Positions 31,901 to 50,008 of a stretch of DNA of 64,000 nucleotides are shown in pieces. A program made the position numbers and the translations under genes. The number at the start of each line of letters is the position of its first letter. The first letter of the stretch is position 1. The DNA is from Bombus terrestris (Eukaryota; Arthropoda; Insecta; Hymenoptera; Apidae), in assembly GCF_910591885.1 (NCBI RefSeq), contig NC_063274.1, positions 19,056,164 to 19,120,163 of the forward strand, read 5' to 3'. A model generated the notes under the pieces. The model searched no databases, was not told where the DNA came from, and worked only from the letters and a program-made list of their open reading frames with translations.

Positions 31901-32910
31901 TACGATAGCGATATAACGTATAACGTTATATATGATAACGATATAACGTATAACGTTATGTACTATAACGATATAACGTATAACGTTATATACTATATCG
32001 ATATAACGTTTAACGTTATATACTATATCGATATAACGTATAACGTTATATACGATATCGATATAACGTATAACGTTATAAACTATATCGTTATAACGTA
32101 TAACGTTATATACTATATCGATATAACGTATAACGTTATATACTATAACGATATAACGTATAACGTTATGTAGTATTACGATATAACGTATAACGTTATG
32201 TAGTATTACGATATAACGTATAACGTTATATACGATAACGATATAACGTATAACGTTATGTAGTATTACGATATAACGTATAACGTTATGTAGTATTACG
32301 ATATAACGTATAACGTTATGTAGTATTACGATATAACGTATAACGTTATATGCTATATCCATATAACGTATAACGTTATATACGATAACGATATAACGTA
32401 TAACGTTATGAACTATAACGATATAACGTAAAACGTTATATACGATAACGATATATCGTATAACATTATGTACTATAACGATATAACGTAAAACGTTATA
32501 TACGATAACGATATATCGTATAACATTATGTACTATAACGATATAACGTATAACGTTATATACGATAACGATATAACGTATAACGTTATAAACTATATCG
32601 TTATAACGTATAACGTTATGTAGTATTACGATATAACGTATAACGTTATGTAGTATTACGATATAACGTATAACGTTATATACTATAACGATATACCGTA
32701 TAACGTTATATACGATAACGATATAACGTATAACGTTATGTACGATAGCGATATAACGTATAACGTTATATACGATAACGATATAACGTATAACGTTACG
32801 TACTATAACGATATAACGTATAACGTTATATACTATATCGATATAACGTTTAACGTTCTATACTATATCGATATAACGTATAACGTTATATACTATAACG
32901 ATATAACGTA
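28921..32910 (+). repeat. Four-kilobase block duplicated at a 5,070-bp offset (right copy)
   Basis: Copy of 23851-27840. The left edge is visible because the unit at 28891 (ACGATATCGA) differs from that at 23821 (ACGATAGCGA). The right edge is visible because 32911 carries GTAGTATTACGA where 27841 carries ATACTATATCGA. Confidence 0.9.
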
Positions 32911-35900
32911 TAACGTTATGTAGTATTACGATATAACGTATAACGTTATGTAGTATTACGATATAACGTATAACGTTATATACTATATCGATATAACGTT
33001 TAACGTTATATACTATATCGATATAACGTATAACGTTATGTACTATAACGATATAACGTATAACGTTATATACTATATAGATATAACGTTTAACGTTATA
33101 TACTATATCGATATAACGTATAACGTTATATACTATATCGATATAACGTAAAACGTTATAAACTATATCGCTATAACGTATAACGTTATATACTATATCG
33201 ATATAACGTATAACGTTATATACTATAACGATATAACGCATAACGTTATATACCATAACGATATAACGTAAAACGTTATATACTATAACGATATAACGTA
33301 AAACGTTATATACGATAACGATATAACGTATAACGTTATATACGATAACGATATAACGCATAACGTTATATACGATAACGATATAACGTATAACGTTATA
33401 TACGATAACGATATAACGCATAACGTTATATACCATAACGATATAACGTAAAACGTTATATACTATAACGATATAACGTAAAACGTTATATACGATAACG
33501 ATATAACGTATAACGTTATATACGATAACGATGTAACGTATAACGTTATAAACTATATCGTTATAACGTATAACGTTATATGCTCTATCCATATAACGTA
33601 TAACGTTATATACTATATCGATATAACGTATAACGTTATATGCTATAACGATATAACGTATAACGTTATATACTGTAACGATATAACGTATAACGTTATA
33701 TAGTATAACGATATAACGTATAACGTTATGTAGTATTACGATCTAACGTATAACGTTATATAGTATAACGATATAACGTATAACGTTATATGCTATATCC
33801 ATATAACGTATAACGTTATATACCATAACGATATAACGTACAACGTTATGTAGTATTACGATATAACGTATAACGTTATGTAGTATTACGATATAACGTA
33901 TAACGTTATGTAGTATTACGATATAACGGATAACGTTATATACGATAGCGATATAACGTATAACGTTATATACGATAACGATATAACGTATAACGTTATG
34001 TACTATAACGATATAACGTATAACGTTATATACTATATCGATATAACGTTTAACGTTATATACTATATCGATATAACGTATAACGTTATATACTATATCG
34101 ATATAACGTAAAACGTTATAAACTATATCGTTATAACGTATAACGTTATATACTATATCGATATAACGTATAACGTTATATACTATAACTATATAACGTA
34201 TAACGTTATGTAGTATTACGATATAACGTATAACGTTATGTAGTATTACGATATAACGTATAACGTTATGTAGTATTACGATATAACGTATAACGTTATG
34301 TAGTATTACGATATAACGTATAACGTTATATGCTATATCCATATAACGTATAACGTTATATACGATAACGATATAACGTATAACGTTATGAACTATAACG
34401 ATATAACGTAAAACGTTATATACGATAACGATATATCGTATAACATTATGTACTATAACGATATAACGTAAAACGTTATATACGATAACGATATATCGTA
34501 TAACATTATGTACTATAACGATATAACGTATAACGTTATATACGATAACGATATAACGTATAACGTTATAAACTATATCGTTATAACGTATAACGTTATG
34601 TAGTATTACGATATAACGTATAACGTTATGTAGTATTACGATATAACGTATAACGTTATATACTATAACGATATACCGTATAACGTTATATACGATAACG
34701 ATATAACGTATAACGTTATATACGATAGCGATATAACGTATAATGTTATATACGATAACGATATAACGTATAACGTTACGTACTATAACGATATAACGTA
34801 TAACGTTATATACTATATCGATATAACGTTTAACGTTCTATACTATATCGATATAACGTATAACGTTATATACTATAACGATATAACGTATAACGTTATG
34901 TAGTATTACGATATAACGTATAACGTTATGTAGTATTACGATATAACGTATAACGTTATATACTATATCGATATAACGTTTAACGTTATATACTATATCG
35001 ATATAACGTATAACGTTATATACGATAACGAAATAACGCATAACGTTATATACCATAACGATATAACGTAAAACGTTATATACTATAACGATATAACGTA
35101 TAATGTTATATACGATAGCGATATAACGTATAACGTTATATACGATAACGATATAACGTATAACGTTATAAACTATATCGTTATAACGTATAACGTTATG
35201 TAGTATTACGATATAACGCATAACGTTATATACCATAACGATATAACGTAAAACGTTATATACTATAACGATATAACGTAAAACGTTATATACGATAGCG
35301 ATATAACGTAAAACGTTATATACGATAACGATATATCGTATAACATTATGTACTATAACGATATAACGTATAACGTTATATACGATAACGATATAACGTA
35401 TAACGTTATAAACTATATCGTTATAACGTATAACGTTATGTAGTATTACGATATAACGCATAACGTTATATACCATAACGATATAACGTAAAACGTTATA
35501 TACTATAACGATATAACGTAAAACGTTATATACGATAACGATATAACGTATAACGTTATATACGATAACGATGTAACGTATAACGTTATAAACTATATCG
35601 TTATAACGTATAACGTTATATGCTCTATCCATATAACGTATAACGTTATATACTATATCGATATAACGTATAACGTTATATAGTATAACGATATAACGTA
35701 TAACGTTATATACGATAACGATATAACGTATAACGTTATGTAGTATTACGATATAACGTATAACGTTATATAGTATAACGATATAACGTATAACGTTATA
35801 TGCTATATCCATATAACGTATAACGTTATGTACTATAACGATATAACGTATAACGTTATGTACTTTAACGATATAACGTATAACGTTATATACTATATCG

Positions 35901-38900
35901 ATATAACGTTTAACGTTATATACTATATCGATATAACGTATAACGTTATATACGATAACGATATAACGCATAACGTTATATACCATAACGATATAACGTA
36001 AAACGTTATATACTATAACGATATAACGTATAACGTTATATACGATAGCGATATAACGTATAACGTTATATACGATAACGATATAACGTATAACGTTATG
36101 TACTATAGCGATATAACGTATAACGTTATATACTATATCGATATAACGTTTAACGTTATATACTATATCGATATAACGTATAACGTTATGAACTATAACG
36201 ATATAACGTAAAACGTTATATACGATAACGATATATCGTATAACATTATGTACTATAACGATATAACGTATAACGTTATGTACTATAACGATATAACGTA
36301 TAACGTTATATACTATAACGGTATAACGTAAAACGTTATATACGATATCGATATAACGTATAACGTTATATACGATAACGATATAACGCATAACGTTATA
36401 TACGATAACGATATAACGTAAAACGTTATATACTATAACGATATAACGTATAACGTTATGTAGTATTACGATATAACGTATAACGTTATGTAGTATTACG
36501 ATATAACGTATAACGTTATATACTATATCGATATAACGTTTAACGTTATATACTATATCGATATAACGTATAACGTTATATACGATAACGATATAACGCA
36601 TAACGTTATATACCATAACGATATAACGTAAAACGTTATATACTATAACGATATAACGTATAATGTTATATACGATAGCGATATAACGTATAACGTTATA
36701 TACGATAACGATATAACGTATAACGTTATGTACTATAACGATATAACGTATAACGTTATATACTATAACGATATAACGTATAATGTTATATACGATAGCG
36801 ATATAACGTATAACGTTATATACTATATCGATATAACGTATAACGTTATATACTATAACGATATAACGTACAACGTTATGTAGTATTACGATATAACGTA
36901 TAACGTTATGTAGTATTACGATATAACGTATAACGTTATGTAGTATTACGATATAACGTATAACGTTATGTAGTATTACGATATAACGTATAACGTTATG
37001 TAGTATTACGATATAACGTATAACGTTATATGCTATATCCATATAACGTATAACGTTATATACTATAACGATATAACGTATAACGTTATATACGATAGCG
37101 ATATAACGTATAACGTTATATACGATAACGATATAACGTATAACGTTACGTACTATAACGATATAACGTATAACGTTATATACTATATCGATATAACGTT
37201 TAACGTTCTATACTATATCGATATAACGTATAACGTTATATACTATAACGATATAACGTATAACGTTATGTAGTATTACGATATAACGTATAACGTTATG
37301 TAGTATTACGATATAACGTATAACGTTATATACTATATCGATATAACGTTTAACGTTATATACTATATCGATATAACGTATAACGTTATATACGATAACG
37401 ATATAACGCATAACGTTATATACCATAACGATATAACGTAAAACGTTATATACTATAACGATATAACGTATAATGTTATATACGATAGCGATATAACGTA
37501 TAACGTTATATACGATAACGATATAACGTTTAACGTTATATACTATATCGATATAACGTATAACGTTATGAACTATAACGATATAACGTAAAACGTTATA
37601 TACGATAACGATATAACGGATAACGTTATATACGATAGCGATATAACGTATAACGTTATATACGATAACGATATAACGTATAACGTTATATACTATATCG
37701 ATATAACGTATAACGTTATGAACTATAACGATATAACGTAAAACGTTATATACGATAACGATATATCGTATAACATTATGTACTATAACGATATAACGTA
37801 AAACGTTATATACGATATCGATATAACGTATAACGTTATATACGATAACGATATAACGTATAACGTTATATACTATATCGATATAACGTTTAACGTTATA
37901 TACTATATCGATATAACGTATAACGTTATGAACTATAACGATATAACGTAAAACGTTATATACGATAACGATATATCGTATAACATTATGTACTATAACG
38001 ATATAACGTATAACGTTATGTACTATAACGATATAACGTATAACGTTATATACTATAACGGTATAACGTAAAACGTTATATACGATATCGATATAACGTA
38101 TAACGTTATATACGATAACGATATAACGCATAACGTTATATACGATAACGATATAACGTAAAACGTTATATACTATAACGATATAACGTATAACGTTATG
38201 TAGTATTACGATATAACGTATAACGTTATGTAGTATTACGATATAACGTATAACGTTATATACTATATCGATATAACGTTTAACGTTATATACTATATCG
38301 ATATAACGTATAACGTTATATACTATATCGATATAACGTTTAACGTTATATACTATATCGATATAACGTATAACGTTATGAACTATAACGATATAACGTA
38401 AAACGTTATATACGATAACGATATATCGTATAACATTATGTACTATAACGATATAACGTATAACGTTATGTACTATAACGATATAACGTATAACGTTATA
38501 TACTATAACGGTATAACGTAAAACGTTATATACGATATCGATATAACGTATAACGTTATATACGATAACGATATAACGCATAACGTTATATACGATAACG
38601 ATATAACGTAAAACGTTATATACTATAACGATATAACGTATAACGTTATGTAGTATTACGATATAACGTATAACGTTATGTAGTATTACGATATAACGTA
38701 TAACGTTATGTAGTATTACGATATAACGTATAACGTTATATACTATATCGATATAACGTTTAACGTTATATACTATATCGATATAACGTATAACGTTATA
38801 TACGATAACGATATAACGCATAACGTTATATACCATAACGATATAACGTAAAACGTTATATACTATAACGATATAACGTATAATGTTATATACGATAGCG

Positions 38901-41900
38901 ATATAACGTATAACGTTATATACGATAACGATATAACGTATAACGTTATGTACTATAACGATATAACGTATAACGTTATATACTATAACGATATAACGTA
39001 TAATGTTATATACGATAGCGATATAACGTATAACGTTATATACTATATCGATATAACGTATAACGTTATATACTATAACGATATAACGTTTAACGTTCTA
39101 TACTATATCGATATAACGTATAACGTTATATACTATAACGATATAACGTATAACGTTATGTAGTATTACGATATAACGTATAACGTTATGTAGTATTACG
39201 ATATAACGTATAACGTTATATACTATATCGATATAACGTTTAACGTTATATACTATATCGATATAACGTATAACGTTATATACGATAACGATATAACGCA
39301 TAACGTTATATACCATAACGATATAACGTAAAACGTTATATACGATAACGATATAACGGATAACGTTATATACGATAGCGATATAACGTATAACGTTATA
39401 TACGATAACGATATAACGTATAACGTTATGTACTATAACGATATAACGTATAACGTTATATACTATATCGATATAACGTTTAACGTTATATACTATATCG
39501 ATATAACGTATAACGTTATATACGATAACGATATAACGCATAACGTTATATACCATAACGATATAACGTAAAACGTTATATACTATAACGATATAACGTA
39601 TAACGTTATATACGATAGCGATATAACGTATAACGTTATATACGATAACGATATAACGTATAACGTTATGTACTATAACGATATAACGTATAACGTTATA
39701 TACTATATCGATATAACGTTTAACGTTATATACTATATCGATATAACGTATAACGTTATATACTATATCGATATAACGTATAACGTTATATACGATAACG
39801 ATATAACGTATAACGTTATATACGATAGCGATATAACGTATAACGTTATATACGATAACGATATAACGTATAACGTTATGTACTATAACGATATAACGTA
39901 TAACGTTATATACTATAACGATATAACGTATAATGTTATATACGATAGCGATATAACGTATAACGTTATATACTATATCGATATAACGTATAACGTTATA
40001 TACTATAACGATATAACGTACAACGTTATGTAGTATTACGATATAACGTAAAACGTTATATACGATAACGATATAACGTATAACGTTATATACGATAACG
40101 ATATAACGTATAACGTTATAAACTATATCGTTATAACGTATAACGTTATATACTATATGGATATAATGTATAACGTTATATACTATAACGATATAACGTA
40201 AAACGTTATATACGATAACGATATAACGTATAACGTTATAAGCTATATCGTTATAACGTATAACGTGATATGCTATAACGATATAACGTATAACGTTATA
40301 TACGATAGCGATATAACGTATAACGTTATATACGATAACGATATAACGTATAACGTTATGTACTATAACGATATAACGTAAAACGTTATATACGATAACG
40401 ATATATCGTATAACATTATGTACTATAACGATATAACGTATAACGTTATGTACTATAACGATATAACGTATAACGTTATATACTATAACGGTATAACGTA
40501 AAACGTTATATACGATATCGATATAACGTATAACGTTATATACGATAACGATATAACGCATAACGGTATATACGATAACGATATAACGTAAAACGTTATA
40601 TACTATAACGATATAACGTATAACGTTATGTAGTATTACGATATAACGTATAACGTTATGTAGTATTACGATATAACGTATAACGTTATATACTATATCG
40701 ATATAACGTTTAACGTTATATACTATATCGATATAACGTATAACGTTATATACGATAACGATATAACGCATAACGTTATATACCATAACGATATAACGTA
40801 AAACGTTATATACTATAACGATATAACGTATAATGTTATATACGATAGCGATATAACGTATAACGTTATATACGATAACGATATAACGTATAACGTTATA
40901 TACGATAACGATATAACGTATAACGTTATAAACTATATCGTTATAACGTATAACGTTATATACTATATGGATATAATGTATAACGTTATATACTATAACG
41001 ATATAACGTAAAACGTTATATACGATAACGATATAACGTATAACGTTATAAGCTATATCGTTATAACGTATAACGTGATATGCTATAACGATATAACGTA
41101 TAACGTTATATACGATAACGATATAACGTATAACGTTATGTAGTATTACGATATAACGTATAACGTTATGTAGTATTACGATATAACGTATAACGTTATG
41201 AACTATAACGATATAACGTAAAACGTTATATACGATAACGATATATCGTATTACATTATGTACTATAACGATATAACGTATAACGTTATGTACTATAACG
41301 ATATAACGTATAACGTTATATACTATAACGGTATAACGTAAAACGTTATATACGATATCGATATAACGTATAACGTTATATACGATAACGATATAACGCA
41401 TAACGTTATATACGATAACGATATAACGTAAAACGTTATATACTATAACGATATAACGTATAACGTTATGTAGTATTACGATATAACGTATAACGTTATG
41501 TAGTATTACGATATAACGTATTACGTTATATACTATATCGATATAACGTTTAACGTTATATACTATATCGATATAACGTATAACGTTATATACGATAACG
41601 ATATAACGCATAACGTTATATACCATAACGATATAACGTAAAACGTTATATACTATAACGATATAACGTATAATGTTATATACGATAGCGATATAACGTA
41701 TAACGTTATATACGATAACGATATAACGTATAACGTTATGTACTATAACGATATAACGTATAACGTTATATACTATATAGATATAACGTTTAACGTTATA
41801 TACTATATCGATATAACGTATAACGTTATATACTATATCGATATAACGTAAAACGTTAGAAACTATATCGTTATAACGTATAACGTTATATACTATATCG

Positions 41901-44900
41901 ATATAACGTATAACGTTATATACTATAACGATATAACGTACAACGTTATGTAGTATTACGATATAACGTATAACGTTATGTAGTATTACGATATAACGTA
42001 TAACGTTATGTAGTATTACGATATAACGTATAACGTTATGTAGTATTACGATATAACGTATAACGTTATGTAGTATTACGATATAACGTATAACGTTATA
42101 TGCTATATCCATATAACGTATAACGTTATATACTATAACGATATAACGTATAACGTTATATACGATAGCGATATAACGTATAACGTTATATACGATAACG
42201 ATATAACGTATAACGTTACGTACTATAACGATATAACGTATAACGTTATATACTATATCGATATAACGTTTAACGTTCTATACTATATCGATATAACGTA
42301 TAACGTTATATACTATAACGATATAACGTATAACGTTATGTAGTATTACGATATAACGTATAACGTTATGTAGTATTACGATATAACGTATAACGTTATA
42401 TACTATATCGATATAACGTTTAACGTTATATACTATATCGATATAACGTATAACGTTATATACGATAACGATATAACGCATAACGTTATATACCATAACG
42501 ATATAACGTAAAACGTTATATACGATAACGATATAACGTATAATGTTATATACGATAGCGATATAACGTATAACGTTATATACGATAACGATATAACGTA
42601 TAACGTTATGTACTATAACGATATAACGTATAACGTTATATACTATATAGATATAACGTTTAACGTTATATACTATATCGATATAACGTATAACGTTATA
42701 TACTATATCGATATAACGTAAAACGTTAGAAACTATATCGTTATAACGTATAACGTTATATACTATATCGATATAACGTATAACGTTATATACTATAACG
42801 ATATAACGTACAACGTTATGTAGTATTACGATATAACGTATAACGTTATGTAGTATTACGATATAACGTATAACGTTATGTAGTATTACGATATAACGTA
42901 TAACGTTATGTAGTATTACGATATAACGTATAACGTTATATGCTATATCCATATAACGTATAACGTTATATACTATAACGATATAACGTATAACGTTATG
43001 TACTATAACGATATAACGTATAACGTTATATACGATAACGATATAACGGATAACGTTATATACGATAGCGATATAACGTATAACGTTATATACGATAACG
43101 ATATAACGTATAACGTTATGTACTATAGCGATATAACGTATAACGTTATATACTATATCGATATAACGTTTAACGTTATATACTATATCGATATAACGTA
43201 TAACGTTATGAACTATAACGATATAACGTAAAACGTTATATACGATAACGATATATCGTATAACATTATGTACTATAACGATATAACGTATAACGTTATG
43301 TACTATAACGATATAACGTATAACGTTATATACTATAACGGTATAACGTAAAACGTTATATACGATATCGATATGACGTATAACGTTATATACGATAACG
43401 ATATAACGCATAACGTTATATACGATAACGATATAACGTAAAACGTTATATACTATAACGATATAACGTATAACGTTATGTAGTATTACGATATAACGTA
43501 TAACGTTATGTAGTATTACGATATAACGTATAACGTTATATACTATATCGATATAACGTTTAACGTTATATACTATATCGATATAACGTATAACGTTATA
43601 TACGATAACGATATAACGCATAACGTTATATACCATAACGATATAACGTAAAACGTTATATACTATAACGATATAACGTATAATGTTATATACGATAGCG
43701 ATATAACGTATAACGTTATATACGATAACGATATAACGTATAACGTTATGTACTATAACGATATAACGTATAACGTTATATACTATAACGATATAACGTA
43801 TAATGTTATATACGATAGCGATATAACGTATAACGTTATATACTATATCGATATAACGTATAACGTTATATACTATAACGATATAACGTACAACGTTATG
43901 TAGTATTACGATATAACGTATAACGTTATGTAGTAGTACGATATAACGTATAACGTTATGTAGTATTACGATATAACGTATAACGTTATGTAGTATTACG
44001 ATATAACGTATAACGTTATATGCTATATCCATATAACGTATAACGTTATATACTATAACGATATAACGTATAACGTTATATACGATAGCGATATAACGTA
44101 TAACGTTATATACGATAACGATATAACGTATAACGTTACGTACTATAACGATATAACGTATAACGTTATATACTATATCGATATAACGTTTAACGTTCTA
44201 TACTATATCGATATAACGTATAACGTTATATACTATAACGATATAACGTATAACGTTATGTAGTATTACGATATAACGTATAACGTTATGTAGTATTACG
44301 ATATAACGTATAACGTTATATACTATATCGATATAACGTTTAACGTTATATACTATATCGATATAACGTATAACGTTATATACGATAACGATATAACGCA
44401 TAACGTTATATACCATAACGATATAACGTAAAACGTTATATACTATAACGATATAACGTATAATGTTATATACGATAGCGATATAACGTATAACGTTATA
44501 TACGATAACGATATAACGTATAACGTTATGTACTATAACGATATAACGTATAACGTTATATACTATATAGATATAACGTTTAACGTTATATCCTATATCG
44601 ATATAACGTATAACGTTATATACTATATCGATATAACGTAAAACGTTAGAAACTATATCGTTATAACGTATAACGTTATATACTATATCGATATAACGTA
44701 TAACGTTATATACTATAACGATATAACGTACAACGTTATGTAGTATTACGATATAACGTATAACGTTATGTAGTATTACGATATAACGTATAACGTTATG
44801 TAGTATTACGATATAACGTATAACGTTATGTAGTATTACGATATAACGTATAACGTTATATGCTATATCCATATAACGTATAACGTTATATACTATAACG

Positions 44901-46440
44901 ATATAACGTATAACGTTATGTACTATAACGATATAACGTATAACGTTATATACGATAACGATATAACGGATAACGTTATATACGATAGCGATATAACGTA
45001 TAACGTTATATACGATAACGATATAACGTATAACGTTATGTACTATAACGATATAACGTATAACGTTATATACTATATCGATATAACGTTTAACGTTATA
45101 TACTATATCGATATAACGTATAACGTTATATACGATAACGATATAACGCATAACGTTATATACCATAACGATATAACGTAAAACGTTATATACTATAACG
45201 ATATAACGTATAACGTTATATACGATAGCGATATAACGTATAACGTTATATACGATAACGATATAACGTATAACGTTATGTACTATAACGATATAACGTA
45301 TAACGTTATATACTATATCGATATAACGTTTAACGTTATATACTATATCGATATAACGTATAACGTTATATACTATATCGATATAACGTATAACGTTATA
45401 TACGATAACGATATAACGTATAACGTTATATACGATAGCGATATAACGCATAACGTTATATACCATAACGATATAACGTAAAACGTTATATACTATAACG
45501 ATATAACGTATAACGTTATGTAGTATTACGATATAACGTATAACGTTATGTAGTATTACGATATAACGTATAACGTTATATACGATAACGATATAACGCA
45601 TAACATTATATACCATAACGATATAACGTAAAACGTTATATACTATAACGATATAACGTAAAACGTTATATACGATAACGATATAACGCATAACATTATA
45701 TACCATAACGATATAACGTATAACGTTATATACGATAACGATATAACGTATAACGTTATAAACTATATCGTTATAACGTATAACGTTATATACTATATGG
45801 ATATAATGTATAACGTTATATACTATAACGATATAACGTAAAACGTTATATACTATAACGATATAACGTATAACGTTATGTAGTATTACGATATAACGTA
45901 TAACGTTATGTAGTATTACGATATAACGTATAACGTTATATACTATAACGGTATAACGTAAAACGTTATATACGATATCGATATAACGTATAACGTTATA
46001 TACGATAACGATATAACGCATAACGTTATATACGATAACGATATAACGTAAAACGTTATATACTATAACGATATAACGTATAACGTTATAAACTATATCG
46101 TTATAACGTATAACGTTATATACTATATGGATATAATGTATAACGTTATATACTATAACGATATAACGTAAAACGTTATATACGATAACGATATAACGTA
46201 TAACGTTATAAGCTATATCGTTATAACGTATAACGTGATATGCTATAACGATATAACGTATAACGTTATATACGATAACGATATAACGTATAACGTTATG
46301 TAGTATTACGATATAACGTATAACGTTATGTAGTATTACGATATAACGTATAACGTTATGAACTATAACGATATAACGTAAAACGTTATATACGATAACG
46401 ATATATCGTATAACATTATGTACTATAACGATATAACGTA

Positions 46441-49400
46441 TAACGTTATGTACTATAACGATATAACGTATAACGTTATGAACTATAACGATATAACGTA
46501 AAACGTTATATACGATAACGATATATCGTATAACATTATGTACTATAACGATATAACGTATAACGTTATGTACTATAACGATATAACGTATAACGTTATG
46601 TACTATAACGATATAACGTATAACGTTATATACTATAACGGTATAACGTAAAACGTTATATACGATATCGATATAACGTATAACGTTATATACGATAACG
46701 ATATAACGCATAACGTTATATACGATAACGATATAACGTAAAACGTTATATACTATAACGATATAACGTATAACGTTATGTACTATAACGATATAACGTA
46801 TAACGTTATGTACTATAACGATATAACGTATAACGTTATATACTATAACGGTATAACGTAAAACGTTATATACGATATCGATATAACGTATAACGTTATA
46901 TACGATAACGATATAACGCATAACGTTATATACGATAACGATATAACGTAAAACGTTATATACTATAACGATATAACGTATAACGTTATGTAGTACTACG
47001 ATATAACGTATAACGTTATGTAGTATTACGATATAACGTATAACGTTATATACTATATCGATATAACGTTTAACGTTATATACTATATCGATATAACGTA
47101 TAACGTTATATACGATAACGATATAACGCATAACGTTATATACCATAACGATATAACGTAAAACGTTATATACTATAACGATATAACGTATAATGTTATA
47201 TACGATAGCGATATAACGTATAACGTTATATACGATAACGATATAACGTATAACGTTATGTACTATAACGATATAACGTATAACGTTATATACTATAACG
47301 ATATAACGTATAATGTTATATACGATAGCGATATAACGTATAACGTTATATACTATATCGATATAACGTATAACGTTATATACTATAACGATATAACGTA
47401 CAACGTTATGTAGTATTACGATATAACGTATAACGTTATGTAGTATTACGATATAACGTATAACGTTATGTAGTATTACGATATAACGTATAACGTTATG
47501 TAGTATTACGATATAACGTATAACGTTATGTAGTATTACGATATAACGTATAACGTTATATGCTATATCCATATAACGTATAACGTTATATACTATAACG
47601 ATATAACGTATAACGTTATATACGATAGCGATATAACGTATAACGTTATATACGATAACGATATAACGTATAACGTTACGTACTATAACGATATAACGTA
47701 TAACGTTATATACTATATCGATATAACGTTTAACGTTCTATACTATATCGATATAACGTATAACGTTATATACTATAACGATATAACGTATAACGTTATG
47801 TAGTATTACGATATAACGTATAACGTTATGTAGTATTACGATATAACGTATAACGTTATATAATATATCGATATAACGTTTAACGTTATATACTATATCG
47901 ATATAACGTATAACGTTATATACGATAACGATATAACGCATAACGTTATATACCATAACGATATAACGTAAAACGTTATATACTATAACGATATAACGTA
48001 TAATGTTATATACGATAGCGATATAACGTATAACGTTATATACGATAACGATATAACGTATAACGTTATGTACTATAACGATATAACGTATAACGTTATA
48101 TACTATATAGATATAACGTTTAACGTTATATACTATATCGATATAACGTATAACGTTATATACTATATCGATATAACGTAAAACGTTAGAAACTATATCG
48201 TTATAACGTATAACGTTATATACTATATCGATATAACGTATAACGTTATATACTATAACGATATAACGTACAACGTTATGTAGTATTACGATATAACGTA
48301 TAACGTTATGTAGTATTACGATATAACGTATAACGTTATGTAGTATTACGATATAACGTATAACGTTATGTAGTATTACGATATAACGTATAACGTTATA
48401 TGCTATATCCATATAACGTATAACGTTATATACTATAACGATATAACGTATAACGTTATGTACTATAACGATATAACGTATAACGTTATATACGATAACG
48501 ATATAACGGATAACGTTATATACGATAGCGATATAACGTATAACGTTATATACGATAACGATATAACGTATAACGTTATGTACTATAACGATATCGTATA
48601 ACGTTATATACTATATCGATATAACGTTTAACGTTATATACTATATCGATATAACGTATAACGTTATATACGATAACGATATAACGCATAACGTTATATA
48701 CCATAACGATATAACGTAAAACGTTATATACTATAACGATATAACGTATAACGTTATATACGATAGCGATATAACGTATAACGTTATATACGATAACGAT
48801 ATAACGTATAACGTTATGTACTATAACGATATAACGTATAACGTTATATACTATATCGATATAACGTTTAACGTTATATACTATATCGATATAACGTATA
48901 ACGTTATATACTATATCGATATAACGTATAACGTTATATACGATAACGATATAACGTATAACGTTATATACGATAGCGATATAACGCATAACGTTATATA
49001 CCATAACGATATAACGTAAAACGTTATATACTATAACGATATAACGTATAACGTTATGTAGTATTACGATATAACGTATAACGTTATGTAGTATTACGAT
49101 ATAACGTATAACGTTATATACGATAACGATATAACGCATAACAGTATATACCATAACGATATAACGTAAAACGTTATATACTATAACGATATAACGTAAA
49201 ACGTTATATACGATAACGATATAACGTATAACGTTATATACGATAACGATATAACGTATAACGTTATAAACTATATCGTTATAACGTATAACGTTATATA
49301 CTATATGGATATAATGTATAACGTTATATACTATAACGATATAACGTAAAACGTTATATACGATAACGATATAACGTATAACGTTATAAGCTATATCGTT

Positions 49401-50008
49401 ATAACGTATAACGTGATATGCTATAACGATATAACGTATAACGTTATATACGATAACGATATAACGTATAACGTTATGTAGTATTACGATATAACGTATA
49501 ACGTTATGTAGTATTACGATATAACGTATAACGTTATGAACTATAACGATATAACGTAAAACGTTATATACGATAACGATATATCGTATAACATTATGTA
49601 ATATAACGATATAACGTATAACGTTATGTACTATAACGATATAACGTATAATGTTATATACGATAGCGATATAACGTATAACGTTATATACTATATCGAT
49701 ATAACGTATAACGTTATATACTATAACAATATAACGTACAACGTTATGTAGTATTACGATATAACGTATAACGTTATGTAGTATTACGATATAACGTATA
49801 ACGTTATGTAGTATTACGATATAACGTATAACGTTATGTAGTATTACGATATAACGTATAACGTTATGTAGTATTACGATATAACGTATAACGTTATATG
49901 CTATATCCATATAACGTATAACGTTATATACTATAACGATATAACGTATAACGTTATATACGATAGCGATATAACGTATAACGTTATATACGATAACGAT
50001 ATAACGTA
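46441..50008 (+). repeat. 3,568-bp direct tandem duplication, first copy
   Basis: Directly abuts its second copy at 50009-53576. The period is 119 units minus 2 bases, because each copy contains one 28-bp unit. Private differences seen in this copy include TAATATATCGA near 47872, ACAGTATATACC near 49141 and ATAACAATATAACG near 49727. Confidence 0.92.
48592..48619 (+). repeat. 28-bp repeat unit (two bases lost)
   Basis: The unit begins TATCGTATAACG where TATAACGTATAACG is normal, so AA is missing from the first sub-motif. It closes the minus-strand open frame with a residue pattern (RYRYST) seen only here and in the copy at 52160. Confidence 0.92.
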
